In this document: positions 15,902 to 24,559 of the stretch, one piece after another
Position numbering within the stretch: position 1 is the first letter of the stretch
How the letters are laid out: every line of letters begins with the position of its first letter
NCBI GenBank assembly: GCA_033764075.1
Contig: JANRJH010000013.1
Span: 124,001 to 188,000 of the forward strand
Direction of reading: 5' to 3'
DNA: 64,000 nucleotides
From: M3007 sp033764075
GTDB taxonomy: Bacteria; Bacteroidota; Bacteroidia; Chitinophagales; Saprospiraceae
Notes under the pieces: model-generated
Seen by the model: only the letters and a program-made list of their open reading frames with translations
What the model was told of the DNA's origin: nothing
The model's database searches: none
Program-made: the position numbers and the translations under genes

Positions 15902-17104
15902 ATGCAGCTTACGTCATCCATCGACACGCTTCTGTTTGATCCCCTTTTGGGAGAGGCCCATCGGGCAGTAGCGGAAAAAGTGCTGAACGGCGCGCGTTTG
16001 TCGCCGGAGGAAGGGGTTTTTTTATATGAGCATGGCGACCTGTCGTATCTGGGGGTGCTGGCCAACTTTGTCCGGGAGCAGCGCAACGGGCACAACACCT
16101 ACTTTAACCGGAATTTCCACATTGAACCGACGAACCTCTGCGTGTACGATTGCAAGTTTTGTTCGTACTCCCGCCTCATCAAGCAGCGCAAGGATGCAGA
16201 TGCCTGGGAATACACCATGGAAGACATGATGGACATCGTGCGCAGCTACGATGGTCGGCCGGTGACCGAAGTGCACATTGTTGGGGGGGTGCTTCCGCAG
16301 TACGACCTTCCTTTCTACGTGGAATTTTTCAAAAAAATTAAGGCCCACAGACCCGAACTGCACGTCAAAGCGCTTACGCCTGTGGAATACCACTACATTT
16401 TCAAAAAAGCCCGGGTGGGTTACGAAGAGGGCATGCGCATGATCAAGGAATCCGGGGTGGACTCGCTACCCGGTGGCGGTGCCGAGATCTTTCATCCGGA
16501 AATACGGGAAAAAATTGCCGCCGACAAGTGCAATGCCGACCAGTGGCTCGAAATTCACGAAATATGGCATCGCCTGGGTATGCGCAGCAATGCCACCATG
16601 CTATACGGGCACATCGAACGGTTTGAACACCGCATCGACCACATGGAGCGCCTGCGGCAATTGCAGGACAAAACCGGCGGATTCCAGACGTTCATCCCGC
16701 TCAAATTTCGCAACCAGGACAACCAGATGAGTCATGTGCCGGAAAGCACTACGGTGGAAGACCTGCGCAACTATGCGGTTTCGCGCATTTACCTGGACAA
16801 CTTTGCCCACGTCAAAGCCTACTGGCCCATGATCGGCCGCTCGGTGGCGCAGATGGCGTTGGCTTTCGGCGTAGACGACATTGACGGAACCATCGACGAC
16901 ACCACCAAAATTTATTCCATGGCCGGAGCGGAGGAAAAAAGCCCGGCACTGAGCACCCGCGAACTTGTCGACCTGATTCGCCGTGTCGGGCGCCGGCCCA
17001 TCGAACGCGACACCTTGTACAACGTCGTTCAAGACTATACCGACACGGTGTTCGAGGAGGACAAACAATGGCGTGGGTACCTTGAACTGCCCGTCCTGTC
17101 ATGA
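15902..17104 (+). CDS. mqnE: Aminofutalosine synthase (radical SAM, menaquinone synthesis)
   Basis: A 400-residue radical SAM enzyme. The cluster motif CVYDCKFC (CX3CX2C) follows NFHIEPTNL at about residue 75. Further MqnE-type marks are VTEVHIVGGVLPQYDLPFYVE, HVKALTPVEYHYI, SLPGGGAEIFHPEIR, SNATMLYGHIE and FQTFIPLKFRNQDNQM. It adds the 3-enolpyruvyl group of the MqnA product to SAM, forming aminofutalosine, in the futalosine route to menaquinone. MqnC is related; the LPGGGAEIF form and the mqnA neighbour favour MqnE. ATG at 15902 begins the conserved region; the longer frame is antisense-like repeat. Its stop overlaps the next start (ATGA at 17101-17104), the first link of a three-gene coupled operon. 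Confidence 0.9.
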   Translation: MQLTSSIDTLLFDPLLGEAHRAVAEKVLNGARLSPEEGVFLYEHGDLSYLGVLANFVREQRNGHNTYFNRNFHIEPTNLCVYDCKFCSYSRLIKQRKDADAWEYTMEDMMDIVRSYDGRPVTEVHIVGGVLPQYDLPFYVEFFKKIKAHRPELHVKALTPVEYHYIFKKARVGYEEGMRMIKESGVDSLPGGGAEIFHPEIREKIAADKCNADQWLEIHEIWHRLGMRSNATMLYGHIERFEHRIDHMERLRQLQDKTGGFQTFIPLKFRNQDNQMSHVPESTTVEDLRNYAVSRIYLDNFAHVKAYWPMIGRSVAQMALAFGVDDIDGTIDDTTKIYSMAGAEEKSPALSTRELVDLIRRVGRRPIERDTLYNVVQDYTDTVFEEDKQWRGYLELPVLS

Positions 17105-17721
17105 ACATTTATTTCATCCGACACGGCGAAACAGAGTACAACCGCCTCGGCATCGTACAGGGGAGTGGTGTGGACACTTCCCTGAATGACACGGGGCATT
17201 GGCAGGCAAAGGCCTTTTACGAGTACTACCGTTCGGTTCCATTCGATTTGTTCGTCAGCTCAGCCCTGCGCCGCACGCACGAGACGCTGGCGCCGTTCCT
17301 GGCGTCCGGCAAGCCCTGGATTCAAATGCCGGAGATCAATGAAATTTCGTGGGGCACGCATGAGGGCCGCCCCTCTACACCGGAAATGATCGGTGTATAT
17401 CGCAAGATGATCCAGGAATGGGAAAACGGGCATTTTGACGCTGCCCTGCCCGGCGGAGAGTCGGCCAACCAACTCGCCGAACGGGTCACTCGTTTCCTGG
17501 ACTGGTTGACATTGCGCAACGAACAAACCGTACTGGTATGCACCCACGGGCGGACGCTGCGCTGCCTGGTCTCGCTCATGAAAGGCGCTTCCCTGCACCA
17601 CATGGAACACGTACACCACGCCAACACCGGATGCTACCAGGCCCGCTGGCAAAACGCCCAATTTCATTTTATGATGGAAAACGACACCCGACACCTCCGG
17701 GAAGCAGCCCAAACCGCATGA
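17101..17721 (+). CDS. Histidine phosphatase family protein
   Basis: A 206-residue protein of the phosphoglycerate mutase-like superfamily. The catalytic motif FIRHGETEYN lies at the very start, then a second conserved arginine in SSALRRTHET, the acidic NEISWGTHEG, PGGESANQLAERV, and the second histidine in VLVCTHGRTLR. Cofactor-independent activity on small phosphoesters is expected (alpha-ribazole phosphatase or acid phosphatase type); the substrate is unknown. It overlaps mqnE upstream and mqnA downstream by ATGA, so all three are probably translated together. A role tied to menaquinone synthesis is possible but not known from the pathway. Confidence 0.88.
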   Translation: MNIYFIRHGETEYNRLGIVQGSGVDTSLNDTGHWQAKAFYEYYRSVPFDLFVSSALRRTHETLAPFLASGKPWIQMPEINEISWGTHEGRPSTPEMIGVYRKMIQEWENGHFDAALPGGESANQLAERVTRFLDWLTLRNEQTVLVCTHGRTLRCLVSLMKGASLHHMEHVHHANTGCYQARWQNAQFHFMMENDTRHLREAAQTA

Positions 17722-18500
17722 AGCCTGTCCGACTCGTCGCTGTAAGTTACCTCAACACCAAACCGTTCATCTACGGGTTGTACAAACGACTGAAGCCCGA
17801 ATCCTTTGAATTGACGCTGGACATTCCGTCCGGATGCGCCCGCAGGTTGTTGAACGGAGAGGCCGATCTGGCTTTGATGCCGGTCGGCGCCCTGCCCGAT
17901 CTGGAGGCGGCCTATTTGGTCTCCCATTTTTGCATCGGCGCCACCGGCCCCGTAAAAACCGTATGCCTGTACGCCGAAAAACCGCTTGGCGAAATCAAGC
18001 GGGTACTGCTCGATTACCATTCCAGGACCTCTGTGTTGCTGGTGCAAATACTATTTCGCCACTACTGGCAGCGCGAGGTGGCTTTTGAACAAACCGCACC
18101 GGGGTTCGAAGCACACATCAAGGAAGATACCGCTGCGCTGATCATCGGCGACCGCACCATTGGCCTGGATAAACGATACCGGTATGTGTACGATCTGGGA
18201 GAAGCATGGACTACCTGGACTGGTTTGCCGTTTGTTTTTGCTGCCTGGGTGAGTCGGCACCCAATAGGCACGGAATTTGAAGACAACTTCAATACCGCCC
18301 TTCAAGCCGGCATCGATCACATCCCGGAACTCATCAAAATTTTGCCGGCCATCCCGGGACTGGATGCAGAACAGTACTTCAGGCAAAACATCAGCTACAC
18401 CCTGGATGCACCCAAGTGGGCCGGTTTGAAGAAATTTTTGAGCCTGGTACCTGAAAAGAGCGAATTTCAGCTCTTGAGCAATAGTTTTGCCACGCATTAG
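17718..18500 (+). CDS. mqnA: Chorismate dehydratase (menaquinone synthesis)
   Basis: A 260-residue protein of the MqnA/MqnD periplasmic-binding-protein-like fold: RLVAVSYLNTKPFIYGL at the N-terminus, IPSGCARRLLNGEADLALMPVGAL, KTVCLYAEKPLGEIKRVLLDYHSRTSVLLVQIL, ALIIGDRTIG and YDLGEAWTTWTGLPFVFAAWVSR. MqnA dehydrates chorismate to 3-enolpyruvylbenzoate, the substrate of MqnE encoded two genes upstream. The start at 17718 overlaps the phosphatase stop as ATGA, and the open frame upstream is a shadow of that gene. Other futalosine genes (mqnB, mqnC, mqnD) are not in the window. Confidence 0.92.
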   Translation: MKPVRLVAVSYLNTKPFIYGLYKRLKPESFELTLDIPSGCARRLLNGEADLALMPVGALPDLEAAYLVSHFCIGATGPVKTVCLYAEKPLGEIKRVLLDYHSRTSVLLVQILFRHYWQREVAFEQTAPGFEAHIKEDTAALIIGDRTIGLDKRYRYVYDLGEAWTTWTGLPFVFAAWVSRHPIGTEFEDNFNTALQAGIDHIPELIKILPAIPGLDAEQYFRQNISYTLDAPKWAGLKKFLSLVPEKSEFQLLSNSFATH

Positions 18501-18580
18501 GGGTACCGTTCTACAATCATTTTTATCCCACCTTTCGGCGATAACATGGTCACTCACACTAAACCTAACCATCTGAACCC

Positions 18581-19651
18581 GTGGAATCAAAAAAATATTC
18601 TCCCGGCAAACGATTTTTGCTGTACACCACCTCCTGGCTGGTCGTCCTGTTGGTTATGATCGCGCTGGGGGAAGCCGTCTTCCGCACCATGGTTTTTTTC
18701 CGAAGCCGGCAATACCCGACCTATACCACCACTTCAGATCCAGAACTGGGAAGCCGGGCAATAGAAAATTTTGTCTGGAAAGGGTCGGTCAACGATGTGG
18801 ATGACCACCCATACGAATTGAACTTTTCCACCGATGACCGGGGGTTCAGGATGTTCGGCAATCCAAACACCACAAAAAAGAAGGTTTTATTCATCGGGGA
18901 CTCTTTCACCCACGCCATTGAAGTGTCGAACGATAAAACTTTTTACGGTCTGGTCGCCGACAGTCTGGACATAGAGGTGTTTGCATACGGATGCCGGGGT
19001 TACAACACCCTTCAGGAATGGTTGCTGCTGGAAAAATACCTGCCGATCATCAAACCCGATCTGGTGGTATTGCAATTTTGTTCAAACGACTTCATCAACA
19101 ACCATTACGAACTGGAAAGTCACAGCCTGTACAACAACAACCGACGATATCGGCCCTATCTCCAGGCCGATGATTCGATGGTTTTTAGGGCCCCTGCCAA
19201 GATCGGGTGGCAATGGCTGAGCGACCGATCCATGTTTTTCGACTTCATTTTCAGCCGATCGGAAAGACTGCTTGATCCTTATTTGCTCAAAGATAACGCC
19301 TCTGAAAACAAGATTACGGCATTGGGGAAAGGCCACGAGCCGTTTGCCGAGTCGGTGCAAGTCACCGAGCGCCTGCTCCGTCGGTTTCGGGACACGCTGC
19401 TCCCGGAGGCCCGATTGCTGGTCTTCACCGTTGACCACACGGAACCGTTCCTGAGCGAGCTCAGCCATATTTGTTACCGGTTGGACATACCTTTTGCCGG
19501 TTTTATTCCAAACAAGCTGGACGAACGCATCGCCAACGGCGAAACCGTCATGGCGCTCGACGGCGCCCACTGGAACGAAACCGGTCACCGGGTCGCCGCC
19601 GGGGTGTTGGTTTGTGAAATTGCAGACTTCCTCCCTTCGCCACCGGAATAA
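18581..19651 (+). CDS. Membrane-anchored SGNH/GDSL-type hydrolase
   Basis: A 356-residue protein with an N-terminal membrane anchor (residues ~12-38) and a SGNH hydrolase domain outside the membrane: catalytic serine in VLFIGDSFTHAIEV, oxyanion residues in CRGYNTLQEW and LQFCSNDFINNH, and the catalytic Asp/His pair in MALDGAHWNETGHR near the C-terminus. Family members de-esterify or O-acylate polysaccharides and lipids; the substrate is unknown. The start is GTG at 18581, chosen because it precedes the membrane anchor and no nearer ATG fits. It stands alone, about 80 bp after mqnA. Confidence 0.82.
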   Translation: MESKKYSPGKRFLLYTTSWLVVLLVMIALGEAVFRTMVFFRSRQYPTYTTTSDPELGSRAIENFVWKGSVNDVDDHPYELNFSTDDRGFRMFGNPNTTKKKVLFIGDSFTHAIEVSNDKTFYGLVADSLDIEVFAYGCRGYNTLQEWLLLEKYLPIIKPDLVVLQFCSNDFINNHYELESHSLYNNNRRYRPYLQADDSMVFRAPAKIGWQWLSDRSMFFDFIFSRSERLLDPYLLKDNASENKITALGKGHEPFAESVQVTERLLRRFRDTLLPEARLLVFTVDHTEPFLSELSHICYRLDIPFAGFIPNKLDERIANGETVMALDGAHWNETGHRVAAGVLVCEIADFLPSPPE

Positions 19652-19663
19652 CCAAAAACAGCG

Positions 19664-19671
19664 TACTTTTG
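19664..19671 (+). promoter_or_regulatory. Putative -7 box TACTTTTG
   Basis: An exact TAnnTTTG match 32 bp before the GTG start at 19704. Confidence 0.45.
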
Positions 19672-19703
19672 AGGCGATTCACTGCACTTCAAAACCCTGT
19701 TCT

Positions 19704-20519
19704 GTGATCATTCCGAGAATTTTTTTTGATTTTGTCCCTTTACCGTTTGTCTTCCTGATTACGGTGTTATGGGTGTTGCTTTCCATTGAGATCGGTTACC
19801 GGGTTGGTCTGAACCGAAGCAGTAAGAGCGGTGTGGAACAGGAGAGTTTTACAGGCTCCGCTGTGGGATCCATGCTGGGTTTGCTGGCCTTTGTGCTGGC
19901 TTTTACGTTCGGCATGGCTGCGTCCCGCTTCGAAGTACGCAAACAATTACTATTAGAGGAGGCCAACGCCATCGGCACTACCTACCTGCGTACCGACGGG
20001 CTTCCGGAGCCGCAACGCACTGAATGTCGCAAATTGCTCCAGCAGTACGTTGACCTGAGGGCCAACCCAAACATGAATAGGAAGGAATTGCCCGCCCTCA
20101 TCGCCGCATCGGAAAAACTGCAGGCCGATTTGTGGGTACACGCCATGACCATTCCAAAAGAGGGCGAGAGGAGCCCCTTGTTGCGGTCGTTGTTCGTTCA
20201 AACGCTGAACCAACTCATCGACATGCATACTGCCCGGATTACCATGGGCGTCCACAATCGGGTGCCTACTTCGGTTTGGATTTGGCTTTTCAGCGCTTTG
20301 ATGGTTTCTATGATGGCCCTGGGCTACCAGTCCGGCCTGATCGGTAAAAAACGAGTCCTGGTGTCCATCATGCTCGCGCTTATATTCTCCTCCGTTGTCC
20401 TGCTGATCACCGATCTCGACCGTGCCGGGGAAGGCACCGTCAAAGTGAACATACAACCCTTGCTTGATTTGAAAAAAACCATCGACGCAACCGTGGACGC
20501 TCCGTTTGAAGGAAGCTAG
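19704..20519 (+). CDS. DUF4239-like (bestrophin-like) membrane protein
   Basis: A 271-residue membrane protein with two N-terminal helices (PFVFLITVLWVLLSIEIGYRVGL; GSMLGLLAFVLAFTFGMAASRFEVR), a central soluble helical part (QLLLEEANAIGTTYLRTDGLPEPQ, the conserved family signature) and two C-terminal helices (VWIWLFSALMVSMMALGY; VLVSIMLALIFSSVVLLITDLDR). This is the four-helix layout of bestrophin-like DUF4239 proteins, possible ion channels; activity is not established. The start is GTG at 19704, just before the first helix. Its stop and that of nhaA share the palindrome CTAG (20516-20519), so the two convergent genes overlap by 4 bp. Confidence 0.82.
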   Translation: MIIPRIFFDFVPLPFVFLITVLWVLLSIEIGYRVGLNRSSKSGVEQESFTGSAVGSMLGLLAFVLAFTFGMAASRFEVRKQLLLEEANAIGTTYLRTDGLPEPQRTECRKLLQQYVDLRANPNMNRKELPALIAASEKLQADLWVHAMTIPKEGERSPLLRSLFVQTLNQLIDMHTARITMGVHNRVPTSVWIWLFSALMVSMMALGYQSGLIGKKRVLVSIMLALIFSSVVLLITDLDRAGEGTVKVNIQPLLDLKKTIDATVDAPFEGS

Positions 20520-21661
20520 GCCCTTGTTCCCACGACCCTCAGGACAACAAAACCCAGGATACCCGCCACCAGAGAGGCCAGAAAGATCGCGCCTTTGGCC
20601 ACATTGATCTCTGCCGGTTCATGCAATGCCAATAGGGTAATGAAAATGGACATGGTGAACCCGATACCGGCCATCATGCCGGCGCCGGTGTATTGCCACC
20701 AGGAAACATTATCCGACGCCTCGCGCCCGCCGATGCTCCGCCCGAGCATCACGCCAAGCAACACACCAAAAGGTTTCCCCCAAACAAGACCCACCAATAT
20801 GCCCATGCCCAGTGGTGTGTACAAACCGGCGGTCATTTCCGGCGTGATTTTCAGGCCTGCATTGGCGAGTGCAAAGACCGGAATAATAAAAAAGGCGACC
20901 GGATGATGCAGGAAATGCTGCAAATCGTAGGAAGGCGTCCCCTTCTCTCCGTGTCCGAAAGGAATAGCAAACGCGGTGAGCACACCGGCAATGGTAGCGT
21001 GAATTCCCGCATGATGTAATGCATACCACAACACAACAAAACCCAACAGGTACGGCCAAAGGGAGTACACCTTTCGGTAGCCCATGATCATCATGACGGC
21101 GAAAGTGGCAACGGCCACGGCGAACCAGGCAAATGAAAAACCGTGTGAATAAAACAGCGCAATGACCAGAATAGCACCCAGGTCGTCGATGATGGCCAAC
21201 GCCGTCAGGAAAACTTTTAATGCGATCGGCACGCGGTTGCCCAGCAACCCCATCACCCCGATCGCAAACGCTATGTCCGTAGCCATGGGGATACCAAAAC
21301 CATGCACCGTCGGCAGTCCATTGTTGTAGGCGAGAAACACGATCGCCGGCACAGCCATGCCGCCCACGGCAGCCATCAGGGGCACAAGTGCATTGCGCCA
21401 GTCCGACAATTCACCTATGTACAGTTCGCGCTCAATCTCCAGCCCTACCAGCAGAAAGAAGACGGCCATGAGCCCGTCGTTGATCCACCATTCCAGCGGC
21501 GCCCCACCGGGCAGGGGCATTTTCCACAGGTTCAGAAAAGCGTCACCGACAGATGAATTTGCCAAAACAACGGCTAGCGCTGCGCAGCCCATCAGCAAAT
21601 ATCCGCCGGCCTTTTCGCTCTGAAAAAACTCGTCAAACAGTTTGGTCAGTCTACGAATCAT
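20516..21661 (-). CDS. nhaA: Na+/H+ antiporter NhaA
   Basis: A 381-residue inner-membrane antiporter with the family's two key aspartates in LTALAIIDDLGAILVIALF, plus IATDIAFAIGVMGLLG-type sequence (PMATDIAFAIGVMGLL), HAGIHATIAGVLTAF, FALANAGL and the late GIGFTMSIFITLLA. NhaA exchanges Na+ or Li+ for protons in pH and salt homeostasis. ATG at 21661 is used rather than the upstream ATG at 21706 because the family start is near MIRRLTKLFDEFFQSEKAGGY. It lies downstream of a small membrane protein and a sterol desaturase on the same strand, about 60 bp from the former, so it may be transcribed with them. Confidence 0.95.
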   Translation of the reverse strand: MIRRLTKLFDEFFQSEKAGGYLLMGCAALAVVLANSSVGDAFLNLWKMPLPGGAPLEWWINDGLMAVFFLLVGLEIERELYIGELSDWRNALVPLMAAVGGMAVPAIVFLAYNNGLPTVHGFGIPMATDIAFAIGVMGLLGNRVPIALKVFLTALAIIDDLGAILVIALFYSHGFSFAWFAVAVATFAVMMIMGYRKVYSLWPYLLGFVVLWYALHHAGIHATIAGVLTAFAIPFGHGEKGTPSYDLQHFLHHPVAFFIIPVFALANAGLKITPEMTAGLYTPLGMGILVGLVWGKPFGVLLGVMLGRSIGGREASDNVSWWQYTGAGMMAGIGFTMSIFITLLALHEPAEINVAKGAIFLASLVAGILGFVVLRVVGTRA

Positions 21662-21722
21662 GTGTTCAAAAGGTTTGTCGGCCCAAAGAACGCACAATTC
21701 CGGCATATAAGACAGCCGCTCC

Positions 21723-21956
21723 TTAATGCATACCGGGTTTGCGTTTGGCCATCAATACCAGCAACCGGACCAGCAACAGGAAAGGGAGCCCGTGCCAGAC
21801 CAGGTCGAACCAATCCATGGGTTGCATGCCGGCTGCGCCGCCGGCTACCCAACGAACCTTGCCCAGGATGTGGGGCTCGGGGAAATACGGCGCCAAGCCC
21901 AGCGTGAGGCATGCGATCAGCACAAATGTCCGGTCGTTCCAAAAGTCCTTTCTCAT
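21723..21956 (-). CDS. Small conserved-looking membrane protein
   Basis: A 77-residue protein with two hydrophobic segments (TFVLIACLTLGLAPYFPEP and WHGLPFLLLVRLLVLMA) separated by GKVRWVAGGAAGMQPMDWFDL. The codon structure, the 4-bp ATGA overlap with the sterol desaturase stop and the charged ends support a real gene. I recall similar small proteins beside sterol desaturase-like genes in Bacteroidota, but no domain name applies. It may be a subunit or accessory protein of the desaturase; that is inference. Confidence 0.75.
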   Translation of the reverse strand: MRKDFWNDRTFVLIACLTLGLAPYFPEPHILGKVRWVAGGAAGMQPMDWFDLVWHGLPFLLLVRLLVLMAKRKPGMH

Positions 21957-22831
21957 GCCTTGGAGCGTTGGAAGGGTTTTAGCAGTTGACCCCAGAAGCC
22001 ACGGGGATAATGCTCAACATCGTCGAAGCCAAGCGGAATATCGCGCCCGTTGCGCGGCATCCACACCGTGCCGAACAGGTAGTCCCATACGCTGAGCGTA
22101 ATTCCGTAGTTTACCCCGTAACTGCCTTTGGGCAATTCCCTGCTGTGGTGCCAGATGTGCATCTGCGGGCTGTTCAGCAGGTACTGCAGGGGTCCAAGGG
22201 GCAGGTAAATGTTCGCGTGGTTGAGGTGCCCGATGGTCAGGGCGAACAGGTGTACGAGAATGAAATCCTGGATGCCAAACCCGATCATAGCCAGCGGAAG
22301 GTACTCAATGCTCCGGTACACTATGGTTTCCATGAAGTGATACCGCAAGTGCGCCGCAAAGCCCATTTGCTCCACCGAATGGTGCACCTGGTGGAACTTC
22401 CACAGCAACGGCGAGCGGTGCAGCAACACGTGTATGTTCCATTGCACAAAATCGCGCACCACAAACAGGATGAACAACTGAACCCAGTACGGGAGACCAG
22501 CCACACGAATGGCAACGAGATTTTCCACGCCGAATGCCCAGCGAAGAAAATCGTTGAAAGCGTTGACCACCACATCCGAAACCGCCGCGTAACCCATCAG
22601 GGAAAACAGGAAAAAATTGAAAAACATGTAAAATGCGTCCAGCCAAAAATCCTTGCGCAACCCGGGCTGGTTTTTTCGCCACGGAAACAATAATTCCAGC
22701 ATATACACCGCCACGGAAATGGCAATGAGCCAATAAAAGTAATTGCCCCAGTGCGGGTGCATCACTTCATGAAAAAAGTAGCGGGCATAACCGGTGAAAC
22801 TGTTCCGGAAAATCTCAGCGTAGTTGTCCAT
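21953..22831 (-). CDS. Sterol desaturase / fatty acid hydroxylase family protein
   Basis: A 292-residue integral membrane di-iron enzyme. The histidine boxes are WNIHVLLHRS, KFHQVHHSVE and PQMHIWHHSREL, with a further conserved histidine in GHLNHANIYLP. Four or more membrane helices surround them (NYFYWLIAISVAVYMLELLF onward). Members hydroxylate or desaturate sterols, fatty acids or other lipids using O2; the bacterial substrate cannot be read here. It is followed by the small membrane protein (4-bp overlap) and nhaA, and preceded 43 bp upstream by a rhodanese lipoprotein, all on the minus strand. Confidence 0.9.
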   Translation of the reverse strand: MDNYAEIFRNSFTGYARYFFHEVMHPHWGNYFYWLIAISVAVYMLELLFPWRKNQPGLRKDFWLDAFYMFFNFFLFSLMGYAAVSDVVVNAFNDFLRWAFGVENLVAIRVAGLPYWVQLFILFVVRDFVQWNIHVLLHRSPLLWKFHQVHHSVEQMGFAAHLRYHFMETIVYRSIEYLPLAMIGFGIQDFILVHLFALTIGHLNHANIYLPLGPLQYLLNSPQMHIWHHSRELPKGSYGVNYGITLSVWDYLFGTVWMPRNGRDIPLGFDDVEHYPRGFWGQLLKPFQRSKA

Positions 22832-22874
22832 ATTGCTTTTTATCCATCCTGCATCTGCAGCGCAGGCATTATTG

Positions 22875-23255
22875 TTATTTTACCACTTTTTTGCCGGCGC
22901 GTTGCCAGGCACTGATTCCGCCGGACAAGTCGTACACTTTCGTGAATCCCTGCTGGAGCAGGTAGCCCGCTGCTGAGGCACTTCGTCCGCCCACAGCGCA
23001 ATAGACGTACACCGGTTTGTTTTTATCCAGGCGGGCAATGTTTTCCGCAAACCCGGGTGCGGATATATCCAGATTCACAGCCCCGTTCAGGTGACCACTC
23101 CCAAACTCCTGCGGGGTGCGCACATCTACGATTTGTGCGCCTTCCTGGGCCATTCCTTTCTCAAAAGCGCCCGGGTCAAGCTTCCCCTGGGCAATACCGG
23201 TTTGGCTGGTACAGGAAAAAGCAAACAGGGACAATAATAACAGGAAATTTCTCAT
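22875..23255 (-). CDS. Rhodanese-like lipoprotein
   Basis: A 126-residue exported protein. The N-terminus MRNFLLLLSLFAFSCTSQ is a lipoprotein signal with its cysteine at residue 15. A single rhodanese domain follows: IVDVRTPQEFGSGHLNGAVNLD, the active-site loop CAVGGRS (Cys-X4-Arg-Ser) and VYDLSGGISAWQRAG at the end. Rhodaneses carry sulfane sulfur on the active cysteine; a periplasmic lipidated form may act in redox or sulfur handling. It probably heads the minus-strand group with the sterol desaturase. Confidence 0.9.
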   Translation of the reverse strand: MRNFLLLLSLFAFSCTSQTGIAQGKLDPGAFEKGMAQEGAQIVDVRTPQEFGSGHLNGAVNLDISAPGFAENIARLDKNKPVYVYCAVGGRSASAAGYLLQQGFTKVYDLSGGISAWQRAGKKVVK

Positions 23256-23572
23256 GGCTTGGTGGTGATGCGGTGATTAATGTTGTTTGGAAAATGATGT
23301 TGGTGATAAATCAAACATCCCCGGCAACGCTGTGTTCCGTAAATGCTCGAATGACGCTGCAAAGTTGAGCCGTTTTTATGCCTTGCACCTTGTCCAAAGC
23401 CATAAACCTGTGGTACTTTTTACGGATTTATGAGAATCACGACTTTTTTTTGCCGTAAAGCAAGTTTATTTGATCTATTTTACTGCATTTGAAAAAGACG
23501 CGATTATTTTTGCCTTTTCTTGAACAGGTTAACAGGAACACCGCCAACAATTAACCTTGAACAAACATTCCT
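23256..23572. other. Intergenic region between divergent genes
   Basis: 317 bp between the rhodanese and coiled-coil genes. It is AT-rich near 23400-23540 and holds a TATTTTTG -7 box for the right-hand gene. A near match CAACTTTG on the minus strand (23358-23365) could serve the rhodanese gene. No RNA gene or repeat was seen. Confidence 0.5.
23505..23512 (+). promoter_or_regulatory. Putative -7 box TATTTTTG
   Basis: An exact TAnnTTTG match about 60 bp before the ATG at 23573, in an AT-rich stretch. Confidence 0.45.
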
Positions 23573-24475
23573 ATGAGCGACAATACCACTTCCCGCGCCT
23601 ACGGCATCATCGTCACCCTGCTTTTGCTTCTTTCTGCTGCACTTGGGTGGTTTTTCTGGCAAAAATCCCAAACCATTCAGTCGCAATCCCAGCAACTGGA
23701 AATGATGCGCGACTCCCTTCTGCAGGAGAAATTCCGGATTGAAACGGAACTGGACAGCCTGGCCAACTCCTACGCCGAGGCACTCACGGAGAACACCTAC
23801 CTCCAGGGACGCGTCTCTACAACGGCCAAGACCGTCCAGCAAAAAGAAGTGGTCATCCGACAGCTGAAATCGTCCAACTCCAAAGAGGTGAAAGACCTGC
23901 GCAGCCAAATTGACCAGCTCACCACACTCAAAACCGAATACGAAACGATCATCACCGTCTTGCGTGGCGAAAATGATCAGTTGCGCAACGAAAACCAGCG
24001 GTTAACGGGAGAAAACGTGCAGTTGCGGGGAGAAAAGGACCGCCTGTCCAAACAACTCGAAGATCAGGTGCGACAAACGCAAACGGCCGCATTCAAGGCC
24101 ACTGCCTTCCGGGTTGAGTTGCAGCGTAAAACCGACAAGCTGACCTCGAAGGCCAACAAAACTCGGGAGATTACCGTCAGTTTCGACCTCGTGGACGTGC
24201 CCGCGCTCTATCAGGGCCCCGCCAAGTTATATATGGTCATTACCGATGAGCAGGGAACGCCCGTTGCTTCCGACAACCCCGTGCGCGCCACCGTTTATGC
24301 GCCCACCGGACCGGTAGACATCTCTGCACAGGAAGTCAAACAGGTGATCCTGCAAAGCACGCAGCGTTTGTCATTCACGCACGAGTTGGAGGACAAACTC
24401 AAATCTGGCAATTACATTGTGGCCGTTTACAGCGAAAAAGGACTCCTCGGCGCCACCAGCTTCCGGCTTTCCTGA
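23573..24475 (+). CDS. Membrane-anchored coiled-coil protein, function unknown
   Basis: A 300-residue protein with one N-terminal membrane helix (GIIVTLLLLLSAALGWFFW, residues ~11-29), a long coiled coil (residues ~30-185; heptads rich in Q, E, L and R such as LRGENDQLRNENQRLTGEN), and a C-terminal beta-rich domain (ITVSFDLVDVPALYQGPAKLYMVITDEQ ... GNYIVAVYSEKGLLGATSFRL). The topology suggests an inner-membrane anchor projecting the C-terminal domain into the periplasm. No named family was recognised. It lies directly upstream of tamB on the same strand but tamB has its own possible promoter. Confidence 0.8.
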   Translation: MSDNTTSRAYGIIVTLLLLLSAALGWFFWQKSQTIQSQSQQLEMMRDSLLQEKFRIETELDSLANSYAEALTENTYLQGRVSTTAKTVQQKEVVIRQLKSSNSKEVKDLRSQIDQLTTLKTEYETIITVLRGENDQLRNENQRLTGENVQLRGEKDRLSKQLEDQVRQTQTAAFKATAFRVELQRKTDKLTSKANKTREITVSFDLVDVPALYQGPAKLYMVITDEQGTPVASDNPVRATVYAPTGPVDISAQEVKQVILQSTQRLSFTHELEDKLKSGNYIVAVYSEKGLLGATSFRLS

Positions 24476-24522
24476 TCGGGTTAACAACACGTTAAGCAAA
24501 ATACAGGCAGCCGATTTGCGCG

Positions 24523-24530
24523 TATATTTG
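24523..24530 (+). promoter_or_regulatory. Putative -7 box TATATTTG
   Basis: An exact TAnnTTTG match 29 bp upstream of the tamB ATG. No -33 TTG at proper spacing was found. Confidence 0.45.
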
Positions 24531-24559
24531 TCCTCATCGGTATACGCAATTTCCAAAGC

